Source: Isoetes taiwanensis
Lineage: Eukaryota; Streptophyta; Lycopodiopsida; Isoetales; Isoetaceae
Assembly (NCBI GenBank): GCA_021234155.1
Contig: JAJEKV010000139.1
Coordinates: forward strand, 454,809 to 518,808
DNA length: 64,000 nt
Reading direction: 5' to 3'
Part shown: positions 32,405 through 43,785 of the stretch, piece by piece
Position numbering within the stretch: position 1 is the first letter of the stretch
Layout: the number at the start of each line of letters is the position of its first letter
Translations under genes and position numbers: made by a program
Notes under the pieces: model-generated
Database searches by the model: none
What the model was told of the DNA's origin: nothing
What the model saw: the letters and a program-made list of their open reading frames with translations, nothing else

Positions 32405-33002
32405 CCATGCAGGAGGAGACCAATGCCACGTAATCTCTATTTCAGTTATATCTGGCAGGGAGTGCACTGCAACATTTTCAGGTTTGATCCAACTTGATAA
32501 ACATGCTACGCTTAAGTTGAAATAATTTATATTCTTGTACCACCAACGGGATGATGTTTGGAGGTCTGAAAAATGTCCAATATGTGGAGGCCATGTGGAG
32601 TATCACAGTGGCCTATATAAATGCATGAGCTGCCTGAGCAAATGCTGTTACGAGTCAAAGACACATGAAAGATCCAAGGCAACTAGGAAAGTTCTAGAGA
32701 GCACTAGCAATTTCTACCCCCTTGAGGTTTGTACCTTCTTGTAGATTATCTGTGCATTAGATAGTTAACTATGGGAAAACTAACAGTCAAAGAGGCAGCT
32801 ATGTACTTTTACGTTGTGTTTTCTTTGCAAGAAGCTATGGTGACATTATAACTGCCAGTTCAGGAAAACATACAAAAACTTTTAACTGAACAATCTTCCT
32901 GTTTTTCATGCAGAGATCATAGGCCCTGCAATTTACTTTGGACCCAATAAACTTATAACATTTGTTGCCAGAGACATCTATAACAGAAAAATTGGACATT
33001 GA
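32405..33002 (+). CDS. Candidate exons of a zinc-finger protein gene
   Basis: A possible exon (about 32418-32479) reads DQCHVISISVISGRECTATF and ends at an AG/GTTTGA donor. A clearer one (about 32544-32726) reads DDVWRSEKCPICGGHVEYHS and GLYKCMSCLSKCCYES, a CxxC-x13-CxxC zinc module, then a donor GAG/GTTTGT. A third (32914-33002, after TTTTTCATGCAG) reads IIGPAIYFGPNKLITFVARD and IYNRKIGH then TGA, a plausible last exon. The phases of the last junction do not agree as I read them, so one boundary is wrong or the gene is dead. The zinc module is not one I can name. Confidence 0.35.
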
Positions 33003-34087
33003 AATACGCTTCAGCCATGTTATATTAATGTCAATGTCCAGTTCTTGTGCAGAAAATCTCCTTGTCCTTGAGGCATTATGGGTATACGCATCACTTCTTG
33101 TAGCATATTCTTCTCAACCAGCTTCTTTAGCTCAATAGAAGGATACTTGTCATATTATGTAAGAGTTTGTCTGCAAGAACTTTACCATGTTTATTAGCTT
33201 GCTTTTGAGGATTTGGTCCACGAATATTTCCCAAAACTAGATGGGCATGTTATACTTTATAGCCATAGCTGGCAGACACTTTTCTCTACAAGAAATTTGA
33301 ATGAAATTTATTGTAATGGGCTAATCATATTGTTCTAATTGTCTTCGAACCAATGCATCTATGGCAAATCTTACTGCTATTTGCTTCAGATTTCAAATAA
33401 AGGAAATTATGCTAGAGTACTTTTGGCCAAGTACTATATCCGTGTTACTCTCTACAGCAGCATAGATGCTTCAGTTCAGGAAAACATACAAAAACTTTTA
33501 ACTGAACAATCTTCCTGTTTTTCATGCAGAGATCATAGGCCCTGCAATTTACTTTGGAGCCAATAAACTTATAACATTTGTTGCCAGAGACATCTATAAC
33601 AGAAAAATTGGACATTGAAATACGCTTCAGCCATGTTATATTAATGTCAATGTCCAGTTCTTGTGCAGAAAATCTCCTTGTCCTTGAGACATTATGGGTA
33701 TACGCATCACTTCTTGTAGCATATTCTTCTCAACCAGCTTCTTTAGCTCAATAGAAGGATACTTGTCATATTATGTAAGAGTTTGTCTGCAAGAACTTTA
33801 CCATGTTTATTAGCTTGCTTTTGAGGATTTGGTCCACGAATATTTCCCAAAACTAGATGGGCATGTTATACTTTATAGCCATAGCTGGCAGACACTTTTC
33901 TCTACAAGAAATTTGAATGAAATTTATTGTAATGGGCTAATCATATTGTTCTAATTGTCTTCGAACCAATGCATCTATGGCAAATCTTACTGCTATTTGC
34001 TTCAGATTTCAAATAAAGGAAATTATGCTAGAGTACTTTTGGCCAAGTACTATATCCGTGTTACTCTCTACAGCAGCATAGATGCTT
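32856..34087. repeat. 616-bp tandem duplication
   Basis: The block 32856-33471 is repeated at 33472-34087. I see only two or three base differences (for example GGACCCAAT versus GGAGCCAAT, and TTGAGGCATT versus TTGAGACATT), so identity is above 99%. The joint is CAGTTCAGG. The unit contains the candidate last exon of the zinc-finger gene, now also present at 33530-33618 with one Pro-to-Ala change. Confidence 0.9.
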
Positions 34088-35914
34088 TAGCTAAAGGTGC
34101 AATGAGGGTTTAGACATACAAATTTATCAAATTAATGCGCCCCTAGATCTACAATTTCATGCCTTTAATACACACTAAGCACAGAGAATTTTGAAACAAA
34201 AAATCAATCATACAATTATAATGCTGAATCATTACAAATTATAATGTTGAATGTCTCATATGATGTGACATGGGTTGCATTTTTTTTATCCATAGTGAGC
34301 ATATGTTATTAATGGATCAAATGGTCTGGCATCGCTTTGGTTCAAATATGCTACATGCCTTTTCCATGCTTCCAAACTTTGCATATGTGTCTACAATTGT
34401 GTTCCATAGAGTGGTATCTAAGATTCTCCCCATCTTGAATAATATAATTGTGTATGAACTTGCTTCGTACAATGCAATCTATGCTATCATATGCTTTTAG
34501 AAAGTGACTCTCTTGGGTAGTACTCCCTCTTCCATCATTTCCTTGAACAATTTAAGTGCATGTGGACGATCTTAATTTCGTGCACCTTGTGAGACGACAT
34601 CTCGACTTGCGAATCCATCAACGTCCAGTCTTTCTGAAATTCTTCCACATGACAGTTTTATATGGCACAATTATGGATAGAATAAGATACTTGAAAAATC
34701 CTTGATATTTTTTCTTTTTCTTTTGTCTTATCCTCTTTATCTTTTTGTTTGGTTTGTGATTTGACAAAAGCTTGTTCCCTCTAACATTTGTCACTATCAC
34801 GGATCCATGTTTTGCCATGTCAAATCCTGCAACCGTGGCCACAAGTTGGTCATCCAACGAAAATGTTTTTTGGCTTTGCCTCCTTATTGCTATGTTCTTG
34901 GGACGTCCCAGTTCAATATGCCTTCCTAAGCATTGAAGATCCAATGATCAGCGAACCTTCTGGCATGGAGTCATATACTAGCACGTAAAATGTTCATATG
35001 ACATCTCATCATCAAACCAATTTTGCCATTCCACATATGACCGTTTTGAAAATGTCCACCATTTTAAGAACACTTCCAATTCCTAATCTTGCATGAAAAT
35101 CTTGAATACAAATTAACTCCACTCAACCCTTAAACAACAAAAAATTTGTACCTTAGACCAACTCAAAAAATTCAACAATGCCAATATGTATTATGCTTTA
35201 CAAAAACTATTTTCTATTCTATTCTTAAAATAATAAGCTCTAGTGTAAAGGTCCACTGAATGCAGTTCTATTGACTGATCAACCAAGTGTTCGTAAGTTT
35301 GAGCATCCTTGCTTACTACCATACATCCAATTTGTTTTTGCTTAACTCTACTTATGAGTTGGATTGAGTTATTGCTATTTTTTCCTTTTATTTCTTTCTC
35401 AAATACTTATATATGCCATATGATATTTGGTATGATCAGTTTTAACTAAGGGAAAATCATATCATCAAAGATAAAGACCTTTTAGCTCTTTTTAAACTAT
35501 AGTTTCGGTGCCTTAACCTAGAGCATGAACTACCTGGCCTCCATGCCATGTAATCCCGCAGTATATATGATTTCATGACCACCTGCATCAGCTGCATTCG
35601 ATCTTCAAAATTATATGAAAATCCCAAGAAAAAAGTTTTCATATTTTTGCAGAATTGAAAGTGTAAACGTAATGGTGGTTAAATAAATAAGCATCGTATA
35701 GGAAGCTTTAAAAGATAAAATGATAAAATTCAACTAGAAATGGAGATAGTCAGAAGACAAACTACTATTTCTGTCTTCCACACAACGTACTATCCAAACA
35801 ACATATGCTATTTCAACCATGGACAATAGATTTCACCACAATTTTTCCCTTATACAAACATAATTTTCATGCGCCTTTTTTTTCTATGGCCTCTAGCGTG
35901 CTTTTTTGCGAGTT
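34088..35914. other. No gene recognised
   Basis: AT-rich non-coding sequence; ORFs up to 108 codons overlap on both strands without motifs. No element ends were seen. Confidence 0.4.
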
Positions 35915-36483
35915 CCTTATTTTTAAGATCCACGGGGAGCTCACGAAGATCATGGGAGAAAACACACCCAGATGTGGCTCGTCCCCACTACAGTACATGG
36001 CTGAAGTGGGTCCTTCACCACGAGCGTTACAATGATCATGGTCACTTGCACAACGAAGCGTCGAACACGTGACCCTGCGCATGGCAGTTTAGGGGCATGG
36101 TGACGTAGGCGATTGCTCCTAAGATCATTCGTTTAGTGAAAGATAAAGAAGTAGAGAAAAAGGAGAAGCATTTATACTGTTTTATGAGACATGCACATCA
36201 CACAAACATTGCTCTATTACTGCTCATTTAGATGAGACCATCCTTTTTCTTCTTCAGCGTCCATTGCATTCTGGAGCACGACTACTCCACCATGTTACAA
36301 CATACTCTGGAACTGTAGTATGGGAAATAATGCTTTAGGATCGCATAGGGTCACCCCTGCCATGTTAGGCTCCAAGGTGCCATCGCCATCGTCAAAAACC
36401 ACCATGAATCCAAGCCATCGGGGCCAACACCAGAGTCTTCAGTGCAAACATTGCGATCCGTTGTACTGGAAACTACACAGGCA
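35915..36483. repeat. Unclassified interspersed repeat R1, copy 3
   Basis: Begins CCTTATTTTTAAGATCC, the same boundary as copy 2, and runs without the 190-bp insert of copy 2 to ACTACACAGGC. Similarity to copy 2 is about 90% over AAACACACC-AGATGTGGCTC, GTGGGTCCTTCACCACGA and the ATGAATCCAAGCC blocks. Confidence 0.7.
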
Positions 36484-37215
36484 TTAGTCGGGGGCTGCAA
36501 ACCTGTAAATCATAGACAAGACATTACAATATTATGGTTGGAAGTCTTGAGTTTAGAATATAGCGTTCTTCAGTTGCTATACAAATTTTCATATTTTGTA
36601 AGTAACAAAAGATTTTCTGCAAGATTAGCATTGCCATATATTGAAGATGCCACATGGCACCACCAAAATACACCATTCGATAAAAGGATGACCCAATCAT
36701 GATATTGGTGACATTTAAATTATCGCATTATAATCTTTTGATTACAAAGCTAATGTACCTACTTGAATGTGTACTTTATTCCTAGTCCACATTTCGGTTC
36801 TTGTGCAGGCTCTTGTGCATTGTGTCTGTGTGGGTGGACATTCTGAATCTAAAGCCCTCTGCTTCGTATGGAACTGCATCATTGACCACAAGAAATGCAA
36901 ACAAAAACATCCATAGGAACATCATTCATAAGCATAATCTACAATGCACAGATCGCCCTTTGCCTTGCATGAAATTGGCATGAATCGGCTTCTTCCTTTG
37001 CTTCTGCCAAAGCCCATGAAACAGTTGTTGCCGGCTAGTTTGGCTTATCTGCGCCTCCACCTCCCCCTCTCTCTCCTCCCCCCCACCCCCCCGACTGAAG
37101 TATCCGACCCCCAGGACTTACTGAAGCAAACAGTCCCCCCTGGTGCTGTTTTCGTATAATGAAATATACCAAAATAAATTTTTTAAAACAAATAATATTA
37201 ACACCATATATCAAT
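36484..37215. other. Non-coding stretch next to the Merlin-like gene
   Basis: At 36808 an acceptor TTGTGCAG opens a short frame (LVHCVCVGGHSESKALCFVW) that looks like an exon but has no partner. The stretch 37060-37135 is very rich in C runs. The 3' flank of the transposase lies at 37150-37215; no TIR could be identified. Confidence 0.35.
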
Positions 37216-38105
37216 CTAATTACAATAAGGATTATAATATATTCTGATGCATTCACAGAACTTCTGAAATGCATTCCCAGACCTAACAAATTTTCTACGC
37301 CATATATATTCCTCAAAATAACTATCATAATGGTCTTTACGTGTACCGTACCTAGGCAATGCCTTCTTCACTGTGCCCCATATATACTCTATTGTATTGG
37401 TATGCACCCCTGTTTTAGGATCAACAAAGAATCTCGAATGATTAACTGTGTAATGATTAAGCTGGAGCTGCTCTAGTCATTCCGCATCGTACCCATCCCA
37501 CCAAGCGGACAATATAGTTGTGTCGGGCTCAATATACTAATAGATTATATCAATAAGCGTCTCCTTTTTCGTGTCCAGAATACCAACAAGAACATGTTAT
37601 CCGACCCCCTCTCTATTTCACCAAACACCCATTGACCCTCTACCCTTTTACCCTTGTTGTATTTTCTTTTCCCAAACTTGCTCTCGTCTATCTCTACAAT
37701 TTTCCCAGGATCCCCTATCTTATTAGAAGTGTGTACAAGTGTATCGTGGCATATGTCACGACAAAAATTATACCAATCACAAGCAGTTCTTTCGGATACA
37801 TCACACTACTCCATTGCCTGACAAACCTGCAGCTTTATCGACCAACAATAAATTAGCTCCAACGTCTGCTGCCACGTCAGTTTGCTCTTAGCAAACCAAG
37901 TACATGATCTTATACTACGCATTGTGTCGCATGGAGTGCACTTCCACTTGAACTTGTCCTTTAGACTATTGTCGCGCCTCATTTTCATCACTTGCTGATT
38001 ACACAACTCGCAAACTCGTTCCTCTGGCAACAGACCTATCTCAATGCAAAATGAAATTGCATCTTCCAATGAGGAAGTGTGTTCATGCAATTCTCTTAGA
38101 CTCAT
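37216..38105 (-). pseudogene. Merlin/IS1016-type (ISXO2-like) DDE transposase
   Basis: A roughly 295-codon transposase relic starts MSLRELHEHTSSLEDAISFC at 38105. A zinc-binding part (CELCNQQVMKMRRDNS ... KWKCTPC) precedes WFAKSKLTWQQTLELIYCW, exactly the layout of ISXO2/Merlin proteins. DWYNFCRDICHDTLV, VEIDESKFGKRKYNKG (first Asp) and GQWVFGEIERGSDNMFL follow. The end is HYTVNHSRFFVDPKTGVHTN and TIEYIWGTVKKALPRYGT (catalytic Glu), stopping at 37216. The second Asp position reads ILSAWWDGYD, with Ala where Asp is expected. Stops after QAME and after DGYDAE and a frame change near GILDTKKE make it dead. Merlin elements use short TIRs and 8-9 bp duplications, not found here. Confidence 0.8.
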
Positions 38106-39964
38106 AGTTTATATAGGGGCATCATTAAAACAGATACGATAATTTGTTGAAGAGGAAGCCATGATGGTTATGAGTGAATTTCAGTCACGAACGTTTAGGG
38201 ATTATTGCATTTAAATATTTTTATCTATAGTATTTAGGTTAGGTTTACTAATTAGCATAAAATTAGATGGGGTAGGATGAATAATTTTGTTCAGGTATGT
38301 ATAATTTAGGTCATCTCTGTAAGTGTTTTGGTTTTTTTTTTTTTTTTTTTTTTTTGGGTTTCTTCTCCCTCCCTTTTCACTTTCTGCCCTATCTACACCT
38401 GTGCACTGGGAAGAATAGAGCCACACCCAGCTTCAGAGCCATCGCCATCTCCTCCACACGCTAAGTCAACCACAAAAATCGAGAAGTATATGGAGTTTAT
38501 ATAGTGGTTGTTTATGGAAGATCTATACTTTTTTTGGGTTTTGGATGAAGCCGATCATCTGTGGTCGTTCATTGGGTAACGTGATATAAATCATATTTTG
38601 TTTGATGTGATCATTCATTGGCTAATAAAATATAAATCATATTTCAGTAGTTACAAAGAAAGAGAGATGCCATGGGATGAAACTATACATAGTGCAATTC
38701 CGAGTGGTCTCGAACTCGAGATTTAGTTATTCGAAGACTAATGCGTTACCACTCGATCAAAGGCCAAAAAATGCAATGGAAGTTCAGTATGTTCTTTCAA
38801 GATACTTGGTTGTCTGATACAAGTTCAAGACATTGTGGTACTGAAGGATCTTAAATCAACACCTTAAGATAAAGAATAACAAAAATTTAGAAGCAATGGG
38901 AATTGTATTTAGAAAGTTTATTAGAAGCACAGATATCCACCAACTAGATCCACTCCAGAATGGGAATATAGCAAAATTATAACATCAGTATAGGGAATTG
39001 GCTTCTTATCGACCACTTAGAAACCGATCAAGCATATATAAACTAGTTTTTGGAAAAGGATTGCTTTTAAGATTTGGGAATAAACTTTGGGCTTTGGCTC
39101 AGATCAAAACCCAGTTCCTCCGTAAGGTCTCGAATCCGCAGAGGCAATCACTAAAACAAAATTTGCTGGAGTAGATTCGCTAGTTGTTGAGTAGAAAGGT
39201 TGATCCTGGTCGCAGATCTATTGTCCCCTCCCAAAAGCCAATGTCCGATATTTGTGGTATATCTTCCTTATGATTTTTTTTTTTTTTTTTTTTTTTTTAT
39301 AATGTTGGGTTTGTGGCACTTTTTGACATTGCCACTTCTATAAGATTTTAGAGTACCTTAAGCATAGGTTTCTCATATCTGGCATCTTATTTTAAAGTGA
39401 CCTATATTTTTCTCTTATGATCAAGTATTCACCCTCTCAATCACGGGTCTTCTTCTATCTAGCTTAAATATACTTATTTAACAGATTCTATCCGTCTCAA
39501 GGTCCCTCTCTAATTTTAATATAATATTATTTTCAAGTAACATGGCCATCTATCTTCCATGATGTAGTATATTTGGGTTTGTTTCGGTAAAATATCACTA
39601 AGTTCCCATAATTGCGAGCATACACTTAGTCTATCTGTATCCATTCTGGATTGGTATAGTTCGTTCCATAGCCATTAAGCTTATTTCTTGCTAACTCCTC
39701 CAAAGTGTATCTTTTTCGCAGCTAAATATTAGACCTTCTTTGCCCACTAGGACCTTAGGCCTCCATCTCCATAATCTTATATGTCCATGGGGCATAACTC
39801 CAAGATTATCTTTAGTTTCTAGATATTTCTCTTCTAACTATTATACACCTGTTATCTTTTACATAATATAAAAACATGTTTTTTCCAAGCAAAATAATTT
39901 AGACAAAGGAAAAATTCGTTAATAGGGTTTCGGCGGCTTCTCCTGCGACCCAATTTGGCTCACG
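38106..39964. other. No gene; homopolymer tracts and a tRNA-like unit
   Basis: T tracts lie at 38332-38355 and 39273-39298. A 50-bp unit with ATATAAATCATATTT is repeated at 38583 and 38630. A tRNA-like sequence at 38698-38767 is listed separately. No coding region was recognised. Confidence 0.4.
38698..38767 (-). mobile_element. tRNA-like head of a probable SINE
   Basis: On the minus strand TGATCGAGTGGTAACGC resembles an A box (TRGYNNAGTGG type) and GAGTTCGAGACC a B box, separated as in a tRNA. A stem TTAGT...ACTAA sits in the anticodon-arm position with an enlarged 9-base loop. The acceptor stem does not pair well, so this is more likely a tRNA-derived SINE or tRNA relic than a working tRNA gene. 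Confidence 0.4.
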
Positions 39965-40513
39965 ATGGCATCCGATGTCGACATTTGCATAACGGATTCA
40001 CCTTTTCTGGCTACAGTTCACAGGTTTCTTGATATTAGAAAGAAGATTTTCCAGCTAGATATTTCTGTATGTTGGTTATTTAAAGGATGCATATCATCCA
40101 GAAATTTCTTCTCCTGCGATTACATTCAGCCTTGCTGTTCGTGGCTCTGCTTTGGACAGTGCATGGGTAGACGCAAAGGAGGCTTCAATAAAGCCACCCT
40201 AGTCAAGATGGAGGAAGAAAGATTGAGAGCAGAGAAAAGGAAAAAGATTTTCGATTTTCATAAACGTACAAAAACTGCTGGTTCAATGAAAAATCCCATC
40301 AATCTGGAAGGAGAAGGCAGTTCGGCTCATGTTGCAGCGGATAATCCCAACACTGTCCTATGCTCTCCATTATTGCCTGAAATTCATCTTGCAGAAGTCC
40401 CTACTGTACCTGTTGCTCCTATTGTTCCAGCTGCAATTGATCTACAGGACACAACACCAAATCAGGTTACAATAGATAACAGTGTCAATCTCCATATTTC
40501 GTCCTTCATATAG
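39965..40513 (+). CDS. Unrecognised ORF with a basic, Lys/Glu-rich segment
   Basis: The frame starts MASDVDICITDSPFLATVHR just after a leader containing AGGGTTTCGGCGGC, a pattern common in plant 5' UTRs. A Cys-rich middle (about residues 38-70) may be an intron, since CACAG/GTTTCT near residue 20 and GGACAG near 40155 are usable splice signals. The second half reads MGRRKGGFNKATLVKMEEER and AEKRKKIFDFHKRTKTAG, a charged helix. A Pro/Val-rich tail (VPTVPVAPIVPA) then leads to a stop at 40513. No domain is recognised. It could be the first exons of a gene or a captured fragment. Confidence 0.35.
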   Translation: MASDVDICITDSPFLATVHRFLDIRKKIFQLDISVCWLFKGCISSRNFFSCDYIQPCCSWLCFGQCMGRRKGGFNKATLVKMEEERLRAEKRKKIFDFHKRTKTAGSMKNPINLEGEGSSAHVAADNPNTVLCSPLLPEIHLAEVPTVPVAPIVPAAIDLQDTTPNQVTIDNSVNLHISSFI

Positions 40514-42115
40514 CTGCTTATCTAGAATCTCCTAGATGTCCATACAAAGAAAGTTTCATTAGATAATATTCTCTTGTTTGATATGCTTCCTTCATGACAA
40601 TTAATGCTGATAGTTTTTCCTCCTTAACCTGCACTCTATCTCTTTAGATCAACTCTTTTATGATATTGATTGCTATGTGAGCCCTACCCTTAAATTTACA
40701 TATGATTTGTTTTTCTATCTGCTTGATTTAAGTCTCTTTTAACATTTTGACATATTTACTGTATTAAACCAGGTCAGACTACCTCCGGATTAGATCCCCT
40801 TAAGGGTATATGGACAGGGTCGGATTTAACTTTTGAATGATATAGGTGGCCAGTTGTCATGCTTTATGTTCCTTTCCTTAGCTTCATTACCACTTCTGAT
40901 ATTATTTGCCCAGATTTGTGAACGTATTAAGGCTGATTCTAATTATTCTGATCTTCTATATAGTTTAGTTTGGCCATTAATATATCCAGTATGGTTGTGG
41001 TTTCCATATCTATAGGATTATTCCCTCTACGTTTCTTACTTGCTGTATACAAGTCTGCAGACAGATAATATCCTTAGTAGTAATCAGCCTCATTCATTTT
41101 TTTCATTGAAAACTGTTGCTTTATTGCTGATATTGAACCTGTATCTGTCTAATTTTTCACATCTATATCTGAACTGTATATTAACATTGTAAAATACTAT
41201 GTATATTTTCTGTGCTAGTCTTATGTATTTCCTGAAATTAAGTCTAAATCTCATGTATGTTTAGATCTTGCCTTTGTAACTTGTTTTCAAGGTTGTTTAT
41301 GGTGAAGGGCGATCAGCCGGAAGAGTTTATTGTTTACCTGCTACCAAATGCATGACAACCATGTCTAATGCTTGTTTGTGTATCTTTTGGTGCAGGTAAC
41401 CAAACTTTTCCCTCCATTGATGCTTTGATGTTGGAGAAAGTATGCAGTATATTGGCTCAAATATGCTGTTCAAACTACCTGGTGGCATCCAGAAACTTGA
41501 CTAGTTCTAGGTTTTGCATGACTACATGGTTTACACTGTTTTTTATGCAATTTACTATACGGTTGTCCCATAACTATATGCAATCTATGGATTTCATGTC
41601 CTGTTTTTTTATATTCTGTTTTACAGTCATATGAATAGACTGAGTTTTTGTTATCTGATCAAAGTAATGGAAAAATAAAGATTTGGTTTTTATAAATTCT
41701 GTCTCTTTGTTTATTAGTTCATGTTTCAACGGTCAAAAGATCTGTATTAACATTCCGTTTCTAATGGTTAAAATTTTTTTAAAAGAATAATTGTTCTTAA
41801 GATCATTAGCCCTTATATCCTTCTATATTCTTTAACTACAGGTTTTTTCTCTCTTTTAGTTTTTTAATCCCTTTGTAAACCTTTACTTAGTTTGATTCAA
41901 TATGTCCTTTATCTTGCTGGTGTATCATACCTTATATCTTATTATCAGTTTCTAAGTTATGTTTTTATTTGATCCATTATGTTGCTCTACTCGTCTCAAA
42001 TCAAGGCTTAGTATAGATTTGCACCTAGTCTATCCTAAGGCTGCAATTAAATGGTCTTTTAGTTCCAAAAGCTTGGTCTATAAGGCTTAAAAGTTTGTTT
42101 TAACAGACTTGGGGT
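40514..42115. other. T-rich stretch without recognisable exons
   Basis: The sequence is T-rich on the plus strand and looks intronic. An ORF at 41368-41634 is hydrophobic and T-driven, and I do not believe it. If the 39.97-kb ORF is a real gene, this could be its intron or 3' region. Confidence 0.35.
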
Positions 42116-43500
42116 TTTTTTTTTTTTTTTTTTTTTTTTTTGAAGGACGAAAGCCAAGAAGTTTATTAATCAAATAAAAAGTACAAAATTTACATGTCTC
42201 GTCTAACTATGTAAGCACAAAAAGATGCCACAGGAGCACGAGCCTGGACCAGAATGTACTTACTCCAGAATAGGAGACTAACTATAAGAATCAATTCGAA
42301 GATACTGAATCCAGATGCATTCCATCATTTCTGATTCAAGGGAGGAACACTCGTATGCTGTCAATATCTTTTTCTGGGCCACCGTAATAACACCGTGTGC
42401 ATATAAATTAATGCCCTGAAAGATGTGGTGTCTGTGACACTTCCATGTCGATCATAGGAGCCAACCGGAACCAAGATGGAACGCCCTTTGTTTAGCTGGA
42501 GGCCATACGTTGAGATAAGATGCCAAGAGGATGCATCGGCAGTCCAATGTACTGTTAAACAAACCTTGTAGCCAGGACCACGCTGGTTGAACCTCAGGAC
42601 AATCAAAGAGACAATGCTCAAGAGTCTCAACGTCTGAAAGACAGAGTGGGCATACTGCAGATATGCGAGGATCATAGCGATATCGGAAGGCATTAACCCG
42701 TAAGCACCTGTGGATAACCTGCCACCACAGTACAGAGACTTTAGGGTGGGGCAACCTATCCCAAAGCCATCGCCATGTACGACACAAAGTGGGCTGTGGA
42801 ACTTGTAGGTGTCACCCATCTGGCAACTGGAGGGGTTGTGGCGTTAAAAGAAGGCGATATACTGATCTGACAAAGTGCTTGCCTTTGTGAATATTTTCAT
42901 GACAATCCCATGGCACCCTTTCAGCAACACCAACTTGCACTATAAGAGGCAAATTTTCTGCGACCTTCTCCCATAGAGATACATCCCAAGGAGAGAGTAG
43001 AAACTTTAGGCCAAGACAGTAGGTGACCCGCTTCATACCATGTTTGAATAGAGACAACACCTGCAAGAACCCATCGTCTCTGTGTAAGGGGATGAACTGA
43101 ACTGATGCTGCCAATGGAGGTGCTGAGGGGTCTGGAGGCAGTGGTGCCCACTACCATGGAGTCTCTAATAGGGTGTGGATAGAGGGGCATGGCCAGAAAA
43201 GATGTATGACCGCCTCACATACTGTCAACAAGCCATGCAAAAAAAGAGAAGCACTTGGAAAAGACTCTAGAGTCTGAAATAAAGCCCAAGGTAGAACTGG
43301 TTTGACAACCTTCTTGCCTAGAGGGATACAGTGACCAAGAGCTTGTCTGAGAAGGCGTGAACCAGGAGAGTCATCCTTACCATTCAGGTGTCTCCAAATG
43401 AACTTTGAAATAAGCACTTTGCTCTGCAGTAAGAAGTCCATCATACAAGGGATAGGTTCAATACGTATGAATTGTATGATACGGCACAAATTTGCGGTAT
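42116..43500 (-). mobile_element. 5'-truncated LINE with zf-RVT and poly(A)
   Basis: On the minus strand the C-terminal end of an L1-like ORF2 is present. It has FIRIEPIPCMMDFLLQSKVL and ISKFIWRHLNG of the post-RT region, and the zf-RVT block WRWLWDRLPHPKVSVLWWQV with CPLCLSDVETLEHCLFDCPE. A 3' UTR and a poly(A) tail (T run 42116-42141) follow. Frames change several times, so it is old. It is a different subfamily from the LINE at 9.8-14.9 kb. No target duplication was found. Confidence 0.72.
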
Positions 43501-43552
43501 AAAACGTAAAAAATAAGTCAAAAAACAATTCCGCTGGGAAGATTTTTCGCCA

Positions 43553-43768
43553 GACGCTGTGAAAACAACTAGAACGCAGCGTCGCCGGAATTTTTTCACG
43601 TCTGCCGAAACGAATTTTTTTCAACAGACGCTAAAATTTTTTCGCGTACGCGTTCTAGTTGTTTTCGCATACGCGAAATAATTTAAACTTCGCGTACGTG
43701 GTTCTCAGTGTTCGCGTATGCGAAAGAAAGGTTCGCGTACGCGAATCTGTTGTTTTCGCGTGCACGAA
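43553..43768. repeat. Array of CG-rich palindromes spaced about 23 bp
   Basis: Six copies or variants of the 14-bp palindrome TTCGCGTACGCGAA start at 43641, 43664, 43689, 43711, 43732 and 43755, so spacing is 21-25 bp. Just upstream AAAACAACTAGAACGC (43562-43577) is the perfect inverse of GCGTTCTAGTTGTTTT (43650-43665), and GACGCTG / CAGCGTC form a smaller stem around it. The CpG content is far above that of the surrounding DNA. It may be a minisatellite, a protein-binding array or the subterminal repeats of a DNA transposon. Confidence 0.85.
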
Positions 43769-43785
43769 AATTTTCGAGCTATTTT

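Noticed and set aside
38698-38767. Functional tRNA gene
   Set aside because: The acceptor stem does not pair and the anticodon loop is nine bases.
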